Assembly (NCBI GenBank): GCA_016788465.1
Contig: JAEURV010000094.1
Span: 1 to 39,977 of the forward strand
Length of the DNA stretch: 39,977 nt
Direction of reading: 5' to 3'
From: Nitrospira sp.
GTDB lineage: Bacteria > Nitrospirota > Nitrospiria > Nitrospirales > Nitrospiraceae
Positions 19,904-28,792 of the stretch are shown here, piece by piece. Below the pieces are notes generated by a model. It was not told the DNA's origin. It saw only the letters and a list, made by a program, of their open reading frames with translations, and made no database searches. The stretch's first letter is position 1; each line of letters starts with the position of its first letter. Made by a program: the position numbers and the translations under genes.

Positions 19904-19969
19904 GGCGGAGAGGGTGGGCATTCGAAGTCGCGCTCGCAGAGATTGCTCACGCTCCTACAGAGGGGGCCA
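19904..19969. repeat. Degenerate repeat, copy B, starting with the tRNA-Ser 3' end
   Basis: 19904-19918 (GGCGGAGAGGGTGGG) is identical to 20108-20122, the 3' end of tRNA-Ser(CGA) seen from the plus strand. After one inserted base, ATTCGAA also matches. The rest follows copy A. Such partial tRNA ends are typical of attachment-site duplications left by integrative elements; no integrase is present in the window. Confidence 0.6.
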
Positions 19970-20042
19970 TCCCCCTCGTACGCTCCCCACGCGGTGGAAC
20001 TTTTCCCCCGCGGTCCCCCTTGTTCGAATCCTACCCCCTCTG
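19958..20042 (+). other. tRNA-like relic (acceptor-type stem plus T-loop consensus)
   Basis: CAGAGGGGG (19958-19966) and CCCCCTCTG (20034-20042) are perfectly complementary over 9 bp and lie 85 nt apart, the span of a long-arm tRNA. The consensus GTTCGAATC (20022-20030) sits just before the 3' half, in the right place for a T-loop. The T-stem (CCTTG against CCTAC) and the D and anticodon arms do not form, so it is not a functional tRNA. It may be a pseudo-tRNA or a chance hairpin. Confidence 0.4.
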
Positions 20043-20106
20043 TTCATTCTTAATGACAATGGCTTCCGACTTTGCTCTGGCCGTAGGGCAAACACGGCTA
20101 CCGAAA

Positions 20107-20196
<90 letters not shown>

Positions 20197-20298
20197 GTTA
20201 TGACAGATCGTCGGCTGGATGGATTATCGAGCGGATGAGGAGTGCCTACCAAATGACTGTGCCGAGCTTACCGTGGTCCATGCAGTTTTGCAATGGCT

Positions 20299-21882
20299 TC
20301 ACATCACTCCCGCAACTTTTTCTTCTCCATGACGTCCAGTCTTTCCTCTGAGCGCCCTTCTCAGCTCCACCATAGCCAGCGTATCTCGCGCGCAATACCG
20401 TAGTAAGGCTTCTCGTATGGCCTCCCGTTCTACCCAGTCGGTTTCGACAAAAACCATACGGTAGTACTCCGCCGCTGCATGCCCGCCTTCCTGAATCGCC
20501 AGATCCCCATATCCAAGCGATGGTACTATCGCCGGCAACACCGACTTGATCGAATACGATCCGTTAAAAGCCGGGTGGTAGTAGTGGTCTTTGATCACAG
20601 GCAGCAGATCCCACAGGCGTTTTTCAATCTCCCGAAACGCTGACTTGAATTCAGGGAACGTGTCTGCCAACTGGCGGATGAGCCCAGCTTCGTAGGCTGA
20701 ATAGACCAGAATGCTGCCGCTTGCACCGAGGGACTCGATCAAGGCCTCAGCCCAGCGCCGGCGTGGCTCAGACGCTTCGGTGTGAAGAAACTCCTGATGC
20801 ATGACTTCACCGGATTCGAGTTCAATATGATTGGACCACTGAACAGGAAGAGCCTGATAGGGCCTCGTGGAAGGAAACCGTGGGACGGCCAACATCACGG
20901 TTTCTGCATCGAGATGGTGGATGGGATAACGGAGAGAACGAAGGAGTGAACCCAATTCCGACGAAACCCATTCCACGTTGTTTTTGACCTTTTGCTGTGC
21001 GTCGGACAGTCGGGCTCCCTCCGGAATCTCGTCGATCGTCGTGATCCCCTGTCGGACCAGCTGACCGACCAGCTCTTTTTTCCCCGGCAGGTGATAAATC
21101 CAGCGTGGCGGCTTGTCCTTGGTACAATGAGCCCAAAAGGGACATTCATAGGGACTGTGGCAATGCTGATCCGGCTCGATCGCTGGAACCTGTGTTCCCA
21201 ACAACATGGCTTTCATGGCGGCTAAGCGTTCCTGTACCGATGCTCGTCGGCCTGACACAGCTTCGGATACATTTTCAACCGAGAACAGCCGATGCAAGTC
21301 GACAAGACCACCGTTGTAGACGTAGCCTGTGTTGATGTGCATCAGGCAGGTCGCATCCAGCTGTACCCCCGCACCTTGAACGATCGCACTCTGAATCGCT
21401 AAGTCATCGAGGTGCACCTCTTTCACTCTTGTCGAAGACTTCACTTCGATCAAGCGCCAGGAAGGCGATCCCTCCGAGCCATTCTGGAGGCGCTCTAAGA
21501 TATCGACGCGAACAAGCACCCCATCATATTCAAATGCTCCCTCAAAAATAGCCGGGATCCTGGGATCTTCAATCAACGCAGCAGTCTCGGCGACCGCAGC
21601 CTCTCGCTGGCGAAACCCTGCTTTCACGAGAGCGCCTCCGGGAAAGCGCTGTTGCGCCAGGACACCGATCTCCGTACCCATATCTAAGATCGCCTGTGTG
21701 GACGCATCCGGCGGCGTTGCGACGGCTGGTTGATGAATTTCCAAATAGAGTCGTTTGTGGCATTGCAATCCAGAGAGAAACTTAGATTTTGAAAGCCGCG
21801 GTGGGACCGCGGCAGGAGAGATCCTGTTCTGAGCATCCACGCTCGGCTTCCGATTCATGGTGTGATCACTGATTTCTGACAT
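20299..21882 (-). CDS. DUF2779 protein: Cas4-like nuclease domain plus DEDD exonuclease-like domain
   Basis: This 527-residue protein has two nuclease-like parts. The N-terminal half looks like a Cas4/RecB-type PD-(D/E)XK fold with D127 ('VRVDILE') and E146-x-K148 ('LIEVKSS'), and four cysteines in the Cas4 arrangement (C41 in 'LQCHKRLYL', then C241, C247 and C253 in 'HCHSPYECPFWAHC') that could hold an iron-sulfur cluster. The C-terminal DUF2779 half has the start of an RNase H/DEDD exonuclease ('HHLDAETV' D325, E327; 'LVYSAYEAGLI'; 'YCARDTLAMVEL'). The natural substrate is unknown; DNA or RNA processing is inferred from the folds. No CRISPR array or cas gene is nearby. ATG 21882 has no strong ribosome site. 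Confidence 0.82.
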   Translation of the reverse strand: MSEISDHTMNRKPSVDAQNRISPAAVPPRLSKSKFLSGLQCHKRLYLEIHQPAVATPPDASTQAILDMGTEIGVLAQQRFPGGALVKAGFRQREAAVAETAALIEDPRIPAIFEGAFEYDGVLVRVDILERLQNGSEGSPSWRLIEVKSSTRVKEVHLDDLAIQSAIVQGAGVQLDATCLMHINTGYVYNGGLVDLHRLFSVENVSEAVSGRRASVQERLAAMKAMLLGTQVPAIEPDQHCHSPYECPFWAHCTKDKPPRWIYHLPGKKELVGQLVRQGITTIDEIPEGARLSDAQQKVKNNVEWVSSELGSLLRSLRYPIHHLDAETVMLAVPRFPSTRPYQALPVQWSNHIELESGEVMHQEFLHTEASEPRRRWAEALIESLGASGSILVYSAYEAGLIRQLADTFPEFKSAFREIEKRLWDLLPVIKDHYYHPAFNGSYSIKSVLPAIVPSLGYGDLAIQEGGHAAAEYYRMVFVETDWVEREAIREALLRYCARDTLAMVELRRALRGKTGRHGEEKVAGVM

Positions 21883-21916
21883 GATCTACGAACAATCTCT
21901 GTTAGGATAGCGCTCC

Positions 21917-23242
21917 ATGGGCAACGGTGTCACCCAAATCAGACGGGCCGTGATGACTTTAGCCCTTCCCGTCACGCTGACCACGCTACTCCAGCGGGCA
22001 GAAGGGATTGTCGCCGTCTTTTTAGTCGGCGGACTCGGTGCCACATCCATCGCTGCAGTCGGGCTTGGGCAACTGCTCGCGTTCGTCGCCACGACCCTGG
22101 TCTCCGGGATCTCCGTTGGCACAAATGTGGTCGTGGCCCAACTCTGGGGAGCACGACGTCGGCAGGATGCAGGAGAAGCAGCCCGTCACTTTCTCTGGCT
22201 TTCACTCGGTATCGCAATTCTGTTGGCTAGCCTAGGGATCGCCGGTAATGGGTTCGTGATGCAGCAGCTTGGTGCCGAATCTTCCGTTATTGAACTTGCT
22301 CTCCCCTATTCGACGCTCATTTTTCTGGTCATTCCCTGTACCATCCTCATCCAAGTCTTGTCATCGATTCTTCAAGGTACCGGCGACACAAAAACTCCCA
22401 TGTATGGTCTCATCGCCGTCAATCTTCTCCATATCGCCCTGGCCTACCCGCTCATCTATGGGCGGTGGGGCCTTCCTGCCTTGGGACTGAAGGGTGCGGC
22501 GATCGCCGTCGGCCTTGCAGAAGCGGCAGGAGTTCTCTATCTCATGTCGCAGTGTCGTCCCATTCTTAAGCAATCGTCAAAGTTACGCATTGATCTTATT
22601 CGATCGATCTGGGATGTGGGAGCGTCTGTATCCGGAGAACGCATCGTTCAACAAGCCGGCATTTTTATCTACACCAAACTCGTTCTCCTGTATGGCACCG
22701 TCGCCTATGCGGCCCACCAAGTCGGATTATCAATCGAATCCTTTTCCTTTCTCCCAGGCTATGGGCTGGCTATCGCTGCCGCCACGATGGTCGGACAGAG
22801 TATCGGAGCAGGCAAGTACACCAGGGCCAAATTAGAAAATTGGGAAGCAAATCGTCTGGCGATCGTCATCATGACCGTGATGGGGCTCCTGTTTTTCTTC
22901 GTACCATCCACCCTATTTAGGGCATTCACCACCGACGAAGCCGTGATCGAACTCGGAACAATGTTTCTCAAGATCGTCGCGTTATTGCAAATCCCGTTGG
23001 CTCTCACCATGGTCTTAGCTGGATCGTTGCGCGGCGCCGGCGACACACGGTTCATCATGGGCGCTACCATGATCGGCATGTGGGGCGTCCGCGTCCCATT
23101 GGCCCTCGTGGCCGCCCTCTGGATGCGTCAGTCGGTCTTCTATATTTGGGCGGCCATGATTGCAGACTGGACCGTACGAATGGGGCTGCTCCTCTGGCGA
23201 TATCAGTCGGAACGCTGGCGGCAAATTCAGATCATCAGATAG
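21917..23242 (+). CDS. MATE family multidrug/toxin exporter
   Basis: This 441-residue inner-membrane protein has about 12 helices in two homologous halves. Typical MATE stretches are 'ALPVTLTTLLQRAEGIVAVFLVGGLGATSIAAVGLGQ', 'SSILQGTGDTKTPMYGLI', 'GLPALGLKGAAIAVGLAEA' in the first half, and 'QVGLSIESFSFLPGYGLAIAAATMVGQSIGAG', 'LAGSLRGAGDTRFIMGATMIG' in the second. It should exchange cations (Na+ or H+) for organic cations or drugs; the substrate is unknown. It starts 34 bp from the divergent DUF2779 gene, and AGGA stands about 10 nt upstream of ATG 21917. It is convergent with nhaD. Confidence 0.92.
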   Translation: MGNGVTQIRRAVMTLALPVTLTTLLQRAEGIVAVFLVGGLGATSIAAVGLGQLLAFVATTLVSGISVGTNVVVAQLWGARRRQDAGEAARHFLWLSLGIAILLASLGIAGNGFVMQQLGAESSVIELALPYSTLIFLVIPCTILIQVLSSILQGTGDTKTPMYGLIAVNLLHIALAYPLIYGRWGLPALGLKGAAIAVGLAEAAGVLYLMSQCRPILKQSSKLRIDLIRSIWDVGASVSGERIVQQAGIFIYTKLVLLYGTVAYAAHQVGLSIESFSFLPGYGLAIAAATMVGQSIGAGKYTRAKLENWEANRLAIVIMTVMGLLFFFVPSTLFRAFTTDEAVIELGTMFLKIVALLQIPLALTMVLAGSLRGAGDTRFIMGATMIGMWGVRVPLALVAALWMRQSVFYIWAAMIADWTVRMGLLLWRYQSERWRQIQIIR

Positions 23243-23450
23243 TGGGCACGCAAAAAGGAGTTGTTTTGTACCAGACAACCTTGCATGGTCCATATTCTCT
23301 CAATTATTCCGACCCCTCTCAGCGCTCCGTTGATCGTCCACTCCTGCATGACGATCGAAACAATCACACCAGCCTATGTGATAGTGACAAGTACCTGCGC
23401 AAGGAACGAACCAAGATGGAAACCCATACGAACAGAAGGAGAATCCCTAA

Positions 23451-24812
23451 TCAGGGAGTGAACAAATGGCTGTTCATCATCCAGTGAACGCCGATACTGG
23501 CCGCATAGCCCAACGCAATCGCCCATGTCCATTTCAGGTGGGCAAAGAAGGTATAGACACCTCGTGCTTGTCCCATTAGGGCCACGCCGGCAGCCGACCC
23601 GATCGAGAGAAGCGATCCTCCAACCCCTGCGGTCAACGTGACCAGCAACCACTGGCCAAGGTTCATATCCGGATTCATGCTCAAGACGGCAAACATAATA
23701 GGGATGTTGTCGATCACGGCTGATAAGATTCCAACGAGGATATTGGCGGCCGTTGCGCCTAGGTCTTGGTACAGGAGGCTGGACAGAACCGCCAGATAGC
23801 CCAGCGCCCCAAGGCCGCCGACACAGAGCATGATGCCGTAAAAAAACATCAGCGTGTCCCATTCCACGCGTTTCATGCTGATGAAAATGTTGAACGGTTT
23901 GACGGCTGGTTTCCAGAGCGCAGGCCTTTGTCCCGTCTGCTCGTCATCAGATATGGGAATGTCCGTCCATTCGACCAATTCCTTTCTCCGTATCCAATGC
24001 CCATAGGATTTGAGTATCCCCAGTCCGGTCATCATGCCGAGAAACGGAGGCATCTCCAGAAAATGATGCATCACCACGGTGCCCGCTATGGTGAGAAGAA
24101 ACAACAGTACGATGATGTAACCGCCATGTTTCACTTCCACCGATTCCAGGGTGGCCGTTGGCTTGTCAGGTCCGATAGTCATGGCCATGACTATTGCCGG
24201 CACAAGCCAGTTAACAAGCGAGGGAACAAACAGGGCCATAAACTCCCCGAATTGGATCACGCCTTTTTGCCAGACCATCAGCGTCGTGATATCCCCAAAC
24301 GGGCTAAACGTGCCACCGGCGTTGGCGGCCACGACGACATTGATGCAGCCCAAGACAATGAAGCGCCCGTTACCTGCACCGATTGCGGAAACCACGGCGC
24401 CCATGACCAACGCCGTCGTGAGGTTATCGGCGACCGGCGAAATGAAAAACGCCAGGATGCCGGTGAGCCAAAATATGCTGCGCAGTGATAACCCCAATGA
24501 AATAAGGCGGGTCCGCAACGCCTCAAAGAGATTGCGCTCACTCATCGTATTGATGAAGGTCATGGCGGACAGGAGAAAGAGCATCAACTCGGCATATTCA
24601 AGCAGGGTATGCCGCAGAATTTCTGCAGCGACATGAGATTGGTGTTGCGTACCGTATGCCAGCGCCGTGACGATCCAGATTCCCCCCGCTGCCACCAGAA
24701 CCGGTTTTGATTTACGTAGATGAATGGACTCTTCGACGATCACCAACAGATACGCGGCGACAAACACGGTGAGCGCCACATAGCCTGTCCAATGGGTAAC
24801 AAAACTCGTCAT
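23451..24812 (-). CDS. nhaD: Na+/H+ antiporter NhaD
   Basis: This 453-residue polytopic inner-membrane antiporter is of the NhaD branch of the ion transporter superfamily. Landmarks are 'EYAELMLFLLSAMTFINTMSERNLFEALR', 'FFISPVADNLTTALVMG', 'NVVVAANAGGTFSPFGDITTLMVWQKG', 'LGMMTGLGILKSYGH' and 'ILSAVIDNIPIMFAVL'. It exports Na+ in exchange for protons and so maintains pH and the sodium gradient. GAGAGG stands 6 nt before ATG 24812. It lies 67 bp after an unrecognised 131-residue gene on the same strand and near the SulP-carbonic anhydrase gene, which may depend on sodium. Confidence 0.92.
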   Translation of the reverse strand: MTSFVTHWTGYVALTVFVAAYLLVIVEESIHLRKSKPVLVAAGGIWIVTALAYGTQHQSHVAAEILRHTLLEYAELMLFLLSAMTFINTMSERNLFEALRTRLISLGLSLRSIFWLTGILAFFISPVADNLTTALVMGAVVSAIGAGNGRFIVLGCINVVVAANAGGTFSPFGDITTLMVWQKGVIQFGEFMALFVPSLVNWLVPAIVMAMTIGPDKPTATLESVEVKHGGYIIVLLFLLTIAGTVVMHHFLEMPPFLGMMTGLGILKSYGHWIRRKELVEWTDIPISDDEQTGQRPALWKPAVKPFNIFISMKRVEWDTLMFFYGIMLCVGGLGALGYLAVLSSLLYQDLGATAANILVGILSAVIDNIPIMFAVLSMNPDMNLGQWLLVTLTAGVGGSLLSIGSAAGVALMGQARGVYTFFAHLKWTWAIALGYAASIGVHWMMNSHLFTP

Positions 24813-24879
24813 CTAGTCCCTCTCATTGTATTGAAGCTTGCAACGTGGCTCGTTCTGCCATGTGATACCTTCGTCGGAT

Positions 24880-25275
24880 CTAACGAAGGTACCGAACGTA
24901 GTTGATATGGATTTCGTAGGCCGGCCACCGAGCAAGTACGACATCCTTACCATGCGCCTTCACGATCCGAGCCATCCAGAGCCGCTCAACGACTGTCAGT
25001 TTAGGAATGATCTTCGATAAGGTCAGAGGCGGCTCGACCGTGAGCGGTTGAGAATCGTCAGGCTCACTGCTCAGCTCATGTTCAAGATTTGCATCGTCAA
25101 AATCCTGTAACATGTCTCGCGCACGTTCGTTGCCCCGCATCTTCGCAATTTCCTCAGCGACCTGCTTCTGGAAGTCTTCCGCCTCTCGCGACCTGTTGGA
25201 TGGAGGCAGCCCAAGAAACGGATAGGTTCGTACGCTGGGGCGTGGCACCCCATGGAAATGATTCATTTTCGACAT
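24880..25275 (-). CDS. Hypothetical protein, 131 residues
   Basis: This soluble, charged protein has no signal peptide or membrane helix. Around residues 24-50 lies a helical acidic/basic stretch ('SNRSREAEDFQKQVAEEIAKMRGNERARDML'), then an acidic segment 'DDANLEHELSSEPDDSQP', and a basic C-terminal half 'IIPKLTVVERLWMARIVKAHGKDVVLARWPAYEIHINYVRYLR' (two blocks, residues about 89-131) that looks like a folded helical domain. I do not recognise the family. The ribosome site AGAGGA lies 5 nt before ATG 25275. It is directly upstream of nhaD (67 bp) and probably co-transcribed. Confidence 0.6.
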   Translation of the reverse strand: MSKMNHFHGVPRPSVRTYPFLGLPPSNRSREAEDFQKQVAEEIAKMRGNERARDMLQDFDDANLEHELSSEPDDSQPLTVEPPLTLSKIIPKLTVVERLWMARIVKAHGKDVVLARWPAYEIHINYVRYLR

Positions 25276-25501
25276 GTTGTTCCTCTACTCTCGATGATGG
25301 TCTGTTTCGCTCGATGCAAGCGACTAGTTTGGCTCGCTGCACGAGGATGACCGTTCATGATCGTCCGATGCCTAGGGCTTGCAGGCGACAGGCCTTCGAT
25401 CAAAATGGCTGTGGCACAGACAACGTGCGACTATGCTCAAAGACCGAGCACGCAGGACTCAGTTGAGCGCCTACACAAGCGTAATCGTGCAAAACCGAAG
25501 G

Positions 25502-25795
25502 CTACCCTTGGGGAGGGCGGAAGATGGCGGTTGAAAAGATCGGCAGGTAAATGAGTCGCTGAAACTCCACAGAGATGGAAATGTGATTGAGAATACCGGG
25601 CTTCAAAGTAATCGGAAGAATTGACAAGTCTTCAGAAAGAGATTCTATCGGTGAATCCGAAGTGAGCAGGGCAAGCAACGTGACTGGCACCCCAAGCATT
25701 TGAAAGACCACACAGAGACAGAGGAATGAGATCAGCCAGACTACGGCCAACCGTCGCGTTGAAAAGACAATCCCATCCAACCCTATCAGCTTCAT
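25502..25795 (-). CDS. Small membrane protein, paralogue A of a four-member family
   Basis: This 97-residue protein of unrecognised family has three similar copies further right (29591-29893, 31985-32284, 33706-34005). The N-terminus is basic, a membrane helix covers about residues 16-37 ('LAVVWLISFLCLCVVFQMLGVPVTLLALL'), then come the motif 'SDSPIESLSEDLS', a variable middle and a hydrophobic end 'LPIFSTAIFRPPQG'. ATG 25795 is preferred because it puts the helix at the same distance from the start as in copy C; the frame could extend to a TTG at 25831. No ribosome site is visible. It is the most divergent copy and lies 226 bp upstream of the hypothetical-nhaD pair, both on the minus strand. 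Confidence 0.6.
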   Translation of the reverse strand: MKLIGLDGIVFSTRRLAVVWLISFLCLCVVFQMLGVPVTLLALLTSDSPIESLSEDLSILPITLKPGILNHISISVEFQRLIYLPIFSTAIFRPPQG

Positions 25796-25831
25796 GATTG
25801 AAAGGTACCGGCTCTCATGATCGGCAGTCAA

Positions 25832-26399
25832 GTGACAGCCGCTCAGAGAACGTTTCCGGAAAGCAGCTTGCAGACGGCCTATCTATTAGCAACCAGAATC
25901 TATGCAATAGAACTTTCGACGCTTCAAATACGCTCAGGACATTGAGGCAGTGACAGAACTTCTCTTGCTGCTTATGGTCGATCGCGCGTAACGCCGGCGA
26001 CTGTGCAGTGGCAGACCAATCTCCCCCACCATCAATTTTGAGCGGAAGCTCTCGCCATGCCTTGCTGGATGATACACGACACTCGCCACAGGTGTTTCAC
26101 CACTGAGTGTCCCGATGATCGCCGGGTGAGACGCCCATGTCCAGTTGGACATTGTAGCGGCCTTTTTGATGCATCAGTCAATCTTCTCCATCAAGGCGAC
26201 AACATATGGATTGGACTGTGGGAGTAGGAACAATCTGGCAATATTAGTATGAACGATAGCAACACACTGAGAGAAGGTCTGATTTATTCGGAGTTTTGAG
26301 TCGAAACCAGTCAAGTCTCCAGCTTTTTCAGCGTTGGTTGGCTGACAAACTAAATTATTCTGATCTTCCTCAGTTGATTCGATGGGATCTGGGTCACGA
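25832..26399. other. 568-bp stretch without a convincing gene
   Basis: Only a weak minus-strand frame is seen (25934-26152, 72 residues beginning MSNWTWASHP, with AAGG about 8 nt upstream); it has no recognisable family and may be chance. A perfect 10-bp palindrome TGATGCATCA lies at 26167-26176, just upstream of that frame. The rest is AT-richer than the neighbouring genes and holds no RNA gene I can identify. Confidence 0.4.
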
Positions 26400-28676
26400 T
26401 CAAGCCCTATGTCTTTCCCCCATTTCCTCTACCCCCTCCGCCACCAGAAACTCGATCCCTCCTGTGACGCCGTCGTACATGGAACCAACAATTGCAATAC
26501 GTCGTTCTTGAACGAGGCTATCGAGCATCTGGCTCCGAGCTCGCAGTTCCTGCCCCACCCACACGACATGATGTCTGGCCACAAAGTCGCTACTCCATAC
26601 TTCTACTGGCAAGAGCAACTCGCCGACCTCAGAGCACATAATCTTCTTCACCGATTGTTGGATCTCCCTCACAATCGGATCAAAAGGCTCGCCCATTTTC
26701 GCCATACCATCGGTTCGAGCCGATGCGATACATTCCATCGCTGCGGCAATCGCACCACATCGCGTATGTCCCATGATGAGAATCAGTTTGGCTCCACTCC
26801 TCACACACCCGTATTCCACGCTCGCAATCACCTCTGGACTCATAACATGACCAGCGATCCGAACACTAAGGATATCCCCCATCCCCATGTCGAATACCTG
26901 CTCCGGGGATTGCACAGCATCGCTACAGCTGACGACCAGGGCCAAGGGATGTCGCTTCTCTTCTGAGACACGGCCTTGGCGATTGCTATTTGTCGGCAGT
27001 CGTCGGCCAGTACGCATTCGTTCGTGGCCGTCCCTCAGAATCTGCAAGACCCTCTGAGGCGTGAGGGATGCCTGGAGTTCACGTGTTGAATAATCCACAT
27101 TTTGGATCTGATCTTTAAACTTATGCTCGTTCAGAAATCCGATCAGGCTTACATCAATGCCGCGAACAGGGCCTGCGGTCTCCTTGAAATCCCGAATCAG
27201 GCCAAGCACGTCGGGATCAATATAGTCCGTGTTGCGCGCATCAAGAAGCACACGGCCATTGCGAGGGACTTCGTTGAGCGCTGCGGTAAGGGCGGCACGA
27301 TTCAGAAAACTCTCCTGATTCGCGAGCTCAATATGGACGACCTCACCACCAAGATGCTTGGAGACGAAGCGGCGCACCGGGCGACGCATATTGCTATTGA
27401 GAATAAACCCAATGGACACAGCAAGTCCGATCACGATGCCGATGAGGAGGTCGGTCAGGACAATAGCCGCCACCGTTGCTACAAACGGAATGAATTGATA
27501 GCGCCCCTCCCTCCACATTTGCTTCATTAGGGCTGGACTGGCCAATTTGATACCGGTCATCAACAGGATGGCCGCCAAGCACGATAAAGGAATAGCATTC
27601 AACCAGGTCGGGATGAGGGGAACAGTGACAAGCAACAAGGTGCCGTGAATGATCGTGGCCAACTTGGTTCTACCACCGGCAGTGACGTTGACAGAGCTAC
27701 GGATGATCACAGAGGTGACCGGGAGCCCACCGACTAATCCACAAGCCACGTTTCCGATACCTTGTGCCAAGAGCTCTTGACTTGGCGGGGACGTCCGCTG
27801 TTGCGGATCGAGCCGATCGGTTGCGTTGAGATTGAGCAAGGTTTCCAGCGAGGCCACAAGAGCCAGTGTGATCCCTGCGGTATAGACCGCCGGATTCATC
27901 CATTGCGAGAAGTCTGGTCGTGGAAGCAGTTCAAACCACTCAGCCAGGTCGCCCGCCACCGGCACCTGCACCAGATGGCTTGGCTTGATCACCCACGGGT
28001 CGCCGAGATGTTCGAACCACAATCCTCCTCCAATACCGAACAGCACCACAGCGACAGGAGCGGGAAAGAGAGACATCTTCAACGGCTTCCAATTGTCCCA
28101 GAGGATGAGCAGTGCCACGGACAACAGCCCCACAACGGCGGCTCCCAGTTGATAGTCTCCGAACATGCGGAAGAGTTCGGAAAACGTCGTTTCGAGATCC
28201 GGCTGAGAAAAGGACATGTCCCCCTCCGGATCGGAGTCATGCCCAACAAGATGGGGAATCTGTTTGAAGGTGATGATCACACCGATCGCCGCCAACAACC
28301 CTTTGATGACGCTGGACGGAAAGAATTCTGAGATGAACCCTCCTTTGGCGACACCGAGACCGATTTGGATCACCCCGGCAAGCATCAGAGCCATCAGAAA
28401 AGTTGAAAAGGAGCCGAGAGAGAGAATTTGTGCGGCCACAACCGCCGACAATCCGGCCGCCGGACCACTCACACTGGTATGTGATCCGCTGAGGAGTCCC
28501 ACCACAGACCCGCCGACGATCCCGGCCAGCAATCCAGACATTAACGGAGCACCGGATGCGAGTGCGATCCCCAGGCAGAGAGGTAGCGCCACGAAAAACA
28601 CCACGAGACCGGCCTTACAATCACCGAAAAGAGTGGATGAGGAGACAGCAGTCATCCCAAACATGAGATCCTTCAT
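26400..28676 (-). CDS. SulP anion (bicarbonate) transporter fused to a beta-carbonic anhydrase-like domain
   Basis: This 758-residue fusion has a SulP membrane domain at about residues 10-430 ('FGDCKAGLVVFFVALPLCLGIALASGAP', 'SGPAAGLSAVVAA', 'NVACGLVGGLPVTSVIIRSSVNVTAGGRTK'), then a STAS-like domain at about 450-545 ('VHIELANQESFLNRAAL', 'VLLDARNTDYIDPDVL'), then a beta-carbonic anhydrase domain at about 575-750. The zinc ligands are present: C584 in CSD, H637 and C640 in GHTRCGA. The normal CSDSR is CSDAV here, so the Arg that pairs with the catalytic Asp is lost. The usual role proposed for SulP-CA fusions is bicarbonate uptake with interconversion at the membrane. The domain here may be inactive, altered or regulatory. 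Other possible starts are ATG 28664 and 28655. Confidence 0.9.
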   Translation of the reverse strand: MKDLMFGMTAVSSSTLFGDCKAGLVVFFVALPLCLGIALASGAPLMSGLLAGIVGGSVVGLLSGSHTSVSGPAAGLSAVVAAQILSLGSFSTFLMALMLAGVIQIGLGVAKGGFISEFFPSSVIKGLLAAIGVIITFKQIPHLVGHDSDPEGDMSFSQPDLETTFSELFRMFGDYQLGAAVVGLLSVALLILWDNWKPLKMSLFPAPVAVVLFGIGGGLWFEHLGDPWVIKPSHLVQVPVAGDLAEWFELLPRPDFSQWMNPAVYTAGITLALVASLETLLNLNATDRLDPQQRTSPPSQELLAQGIGNVACGLVGGLPVTSVIIRSSVNVTAGGRTKLATIIHGTLLLVTVPLIPTWLNAIPLSCLAAILLMTGIKLASPALMKQMWREGRYQFIPFVATVAAIVLTDLLIGIVIGLAVSIGFILNSNMRRPVRRFVSKHLGGEVVHIELANQESFLNRAALTAALNEVPRNGRVLLDARNTDYIDPDVLGLIRDFKETAGPVRGIDVSLIGFLNEHKFKDQIQNVDYSTRELQASLTPQRVLQILRDGHERMRTGRRLPTNSNRQGRVSEEKRHPLALVVSCSDAVQSPEQVFDMGMGDILSVRIAGHVMSPEVIASVEYGCVRSGAKLILIMGHTRCGAIAAAMECIASARTDGMAKMGEPFDPIVREIQQSVKKIMCSEVGELLLPVEVWSSDFVARHHVVWVGQELRARSQMLDSLVQERRIAIVGSMYDGVTGGIEFLVAEGVEEMGERHRA

Positions 28677-28792
28677 CTTTTGATCGTCTCACCTTGCGAC
28701 AAGCCTGTTACCTGGACCATGGTACGTTCGTGGTCCTTTCCTGCCATTCATCGAATGCGCACTTCATGCACGTTTCAGTACCACCCTATTGA

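Noticed and set aside
23443-23456. Hairpin TCCCT-AATC-AGGGA at the nhaD stop as a terminator
   Set aside because: The stem is 5 bp, it overlaps the stop codon, and no T-tract follows on either strand.
23766-24488. 240-codon plus-strand open frame
   Set aside because: It is the antisense shadow of nhaD; the composition is rich in His, Arg and Gln as usual for such shadows.
25934-26152. 72-codon minus-strand frame (MSNWTWASHP) as a gene
   Set aside because: The ribosome site is weak, there is no family likeness, and the C-terminus is Ser/Arg-rich; kept only as a remark in the stretch description.
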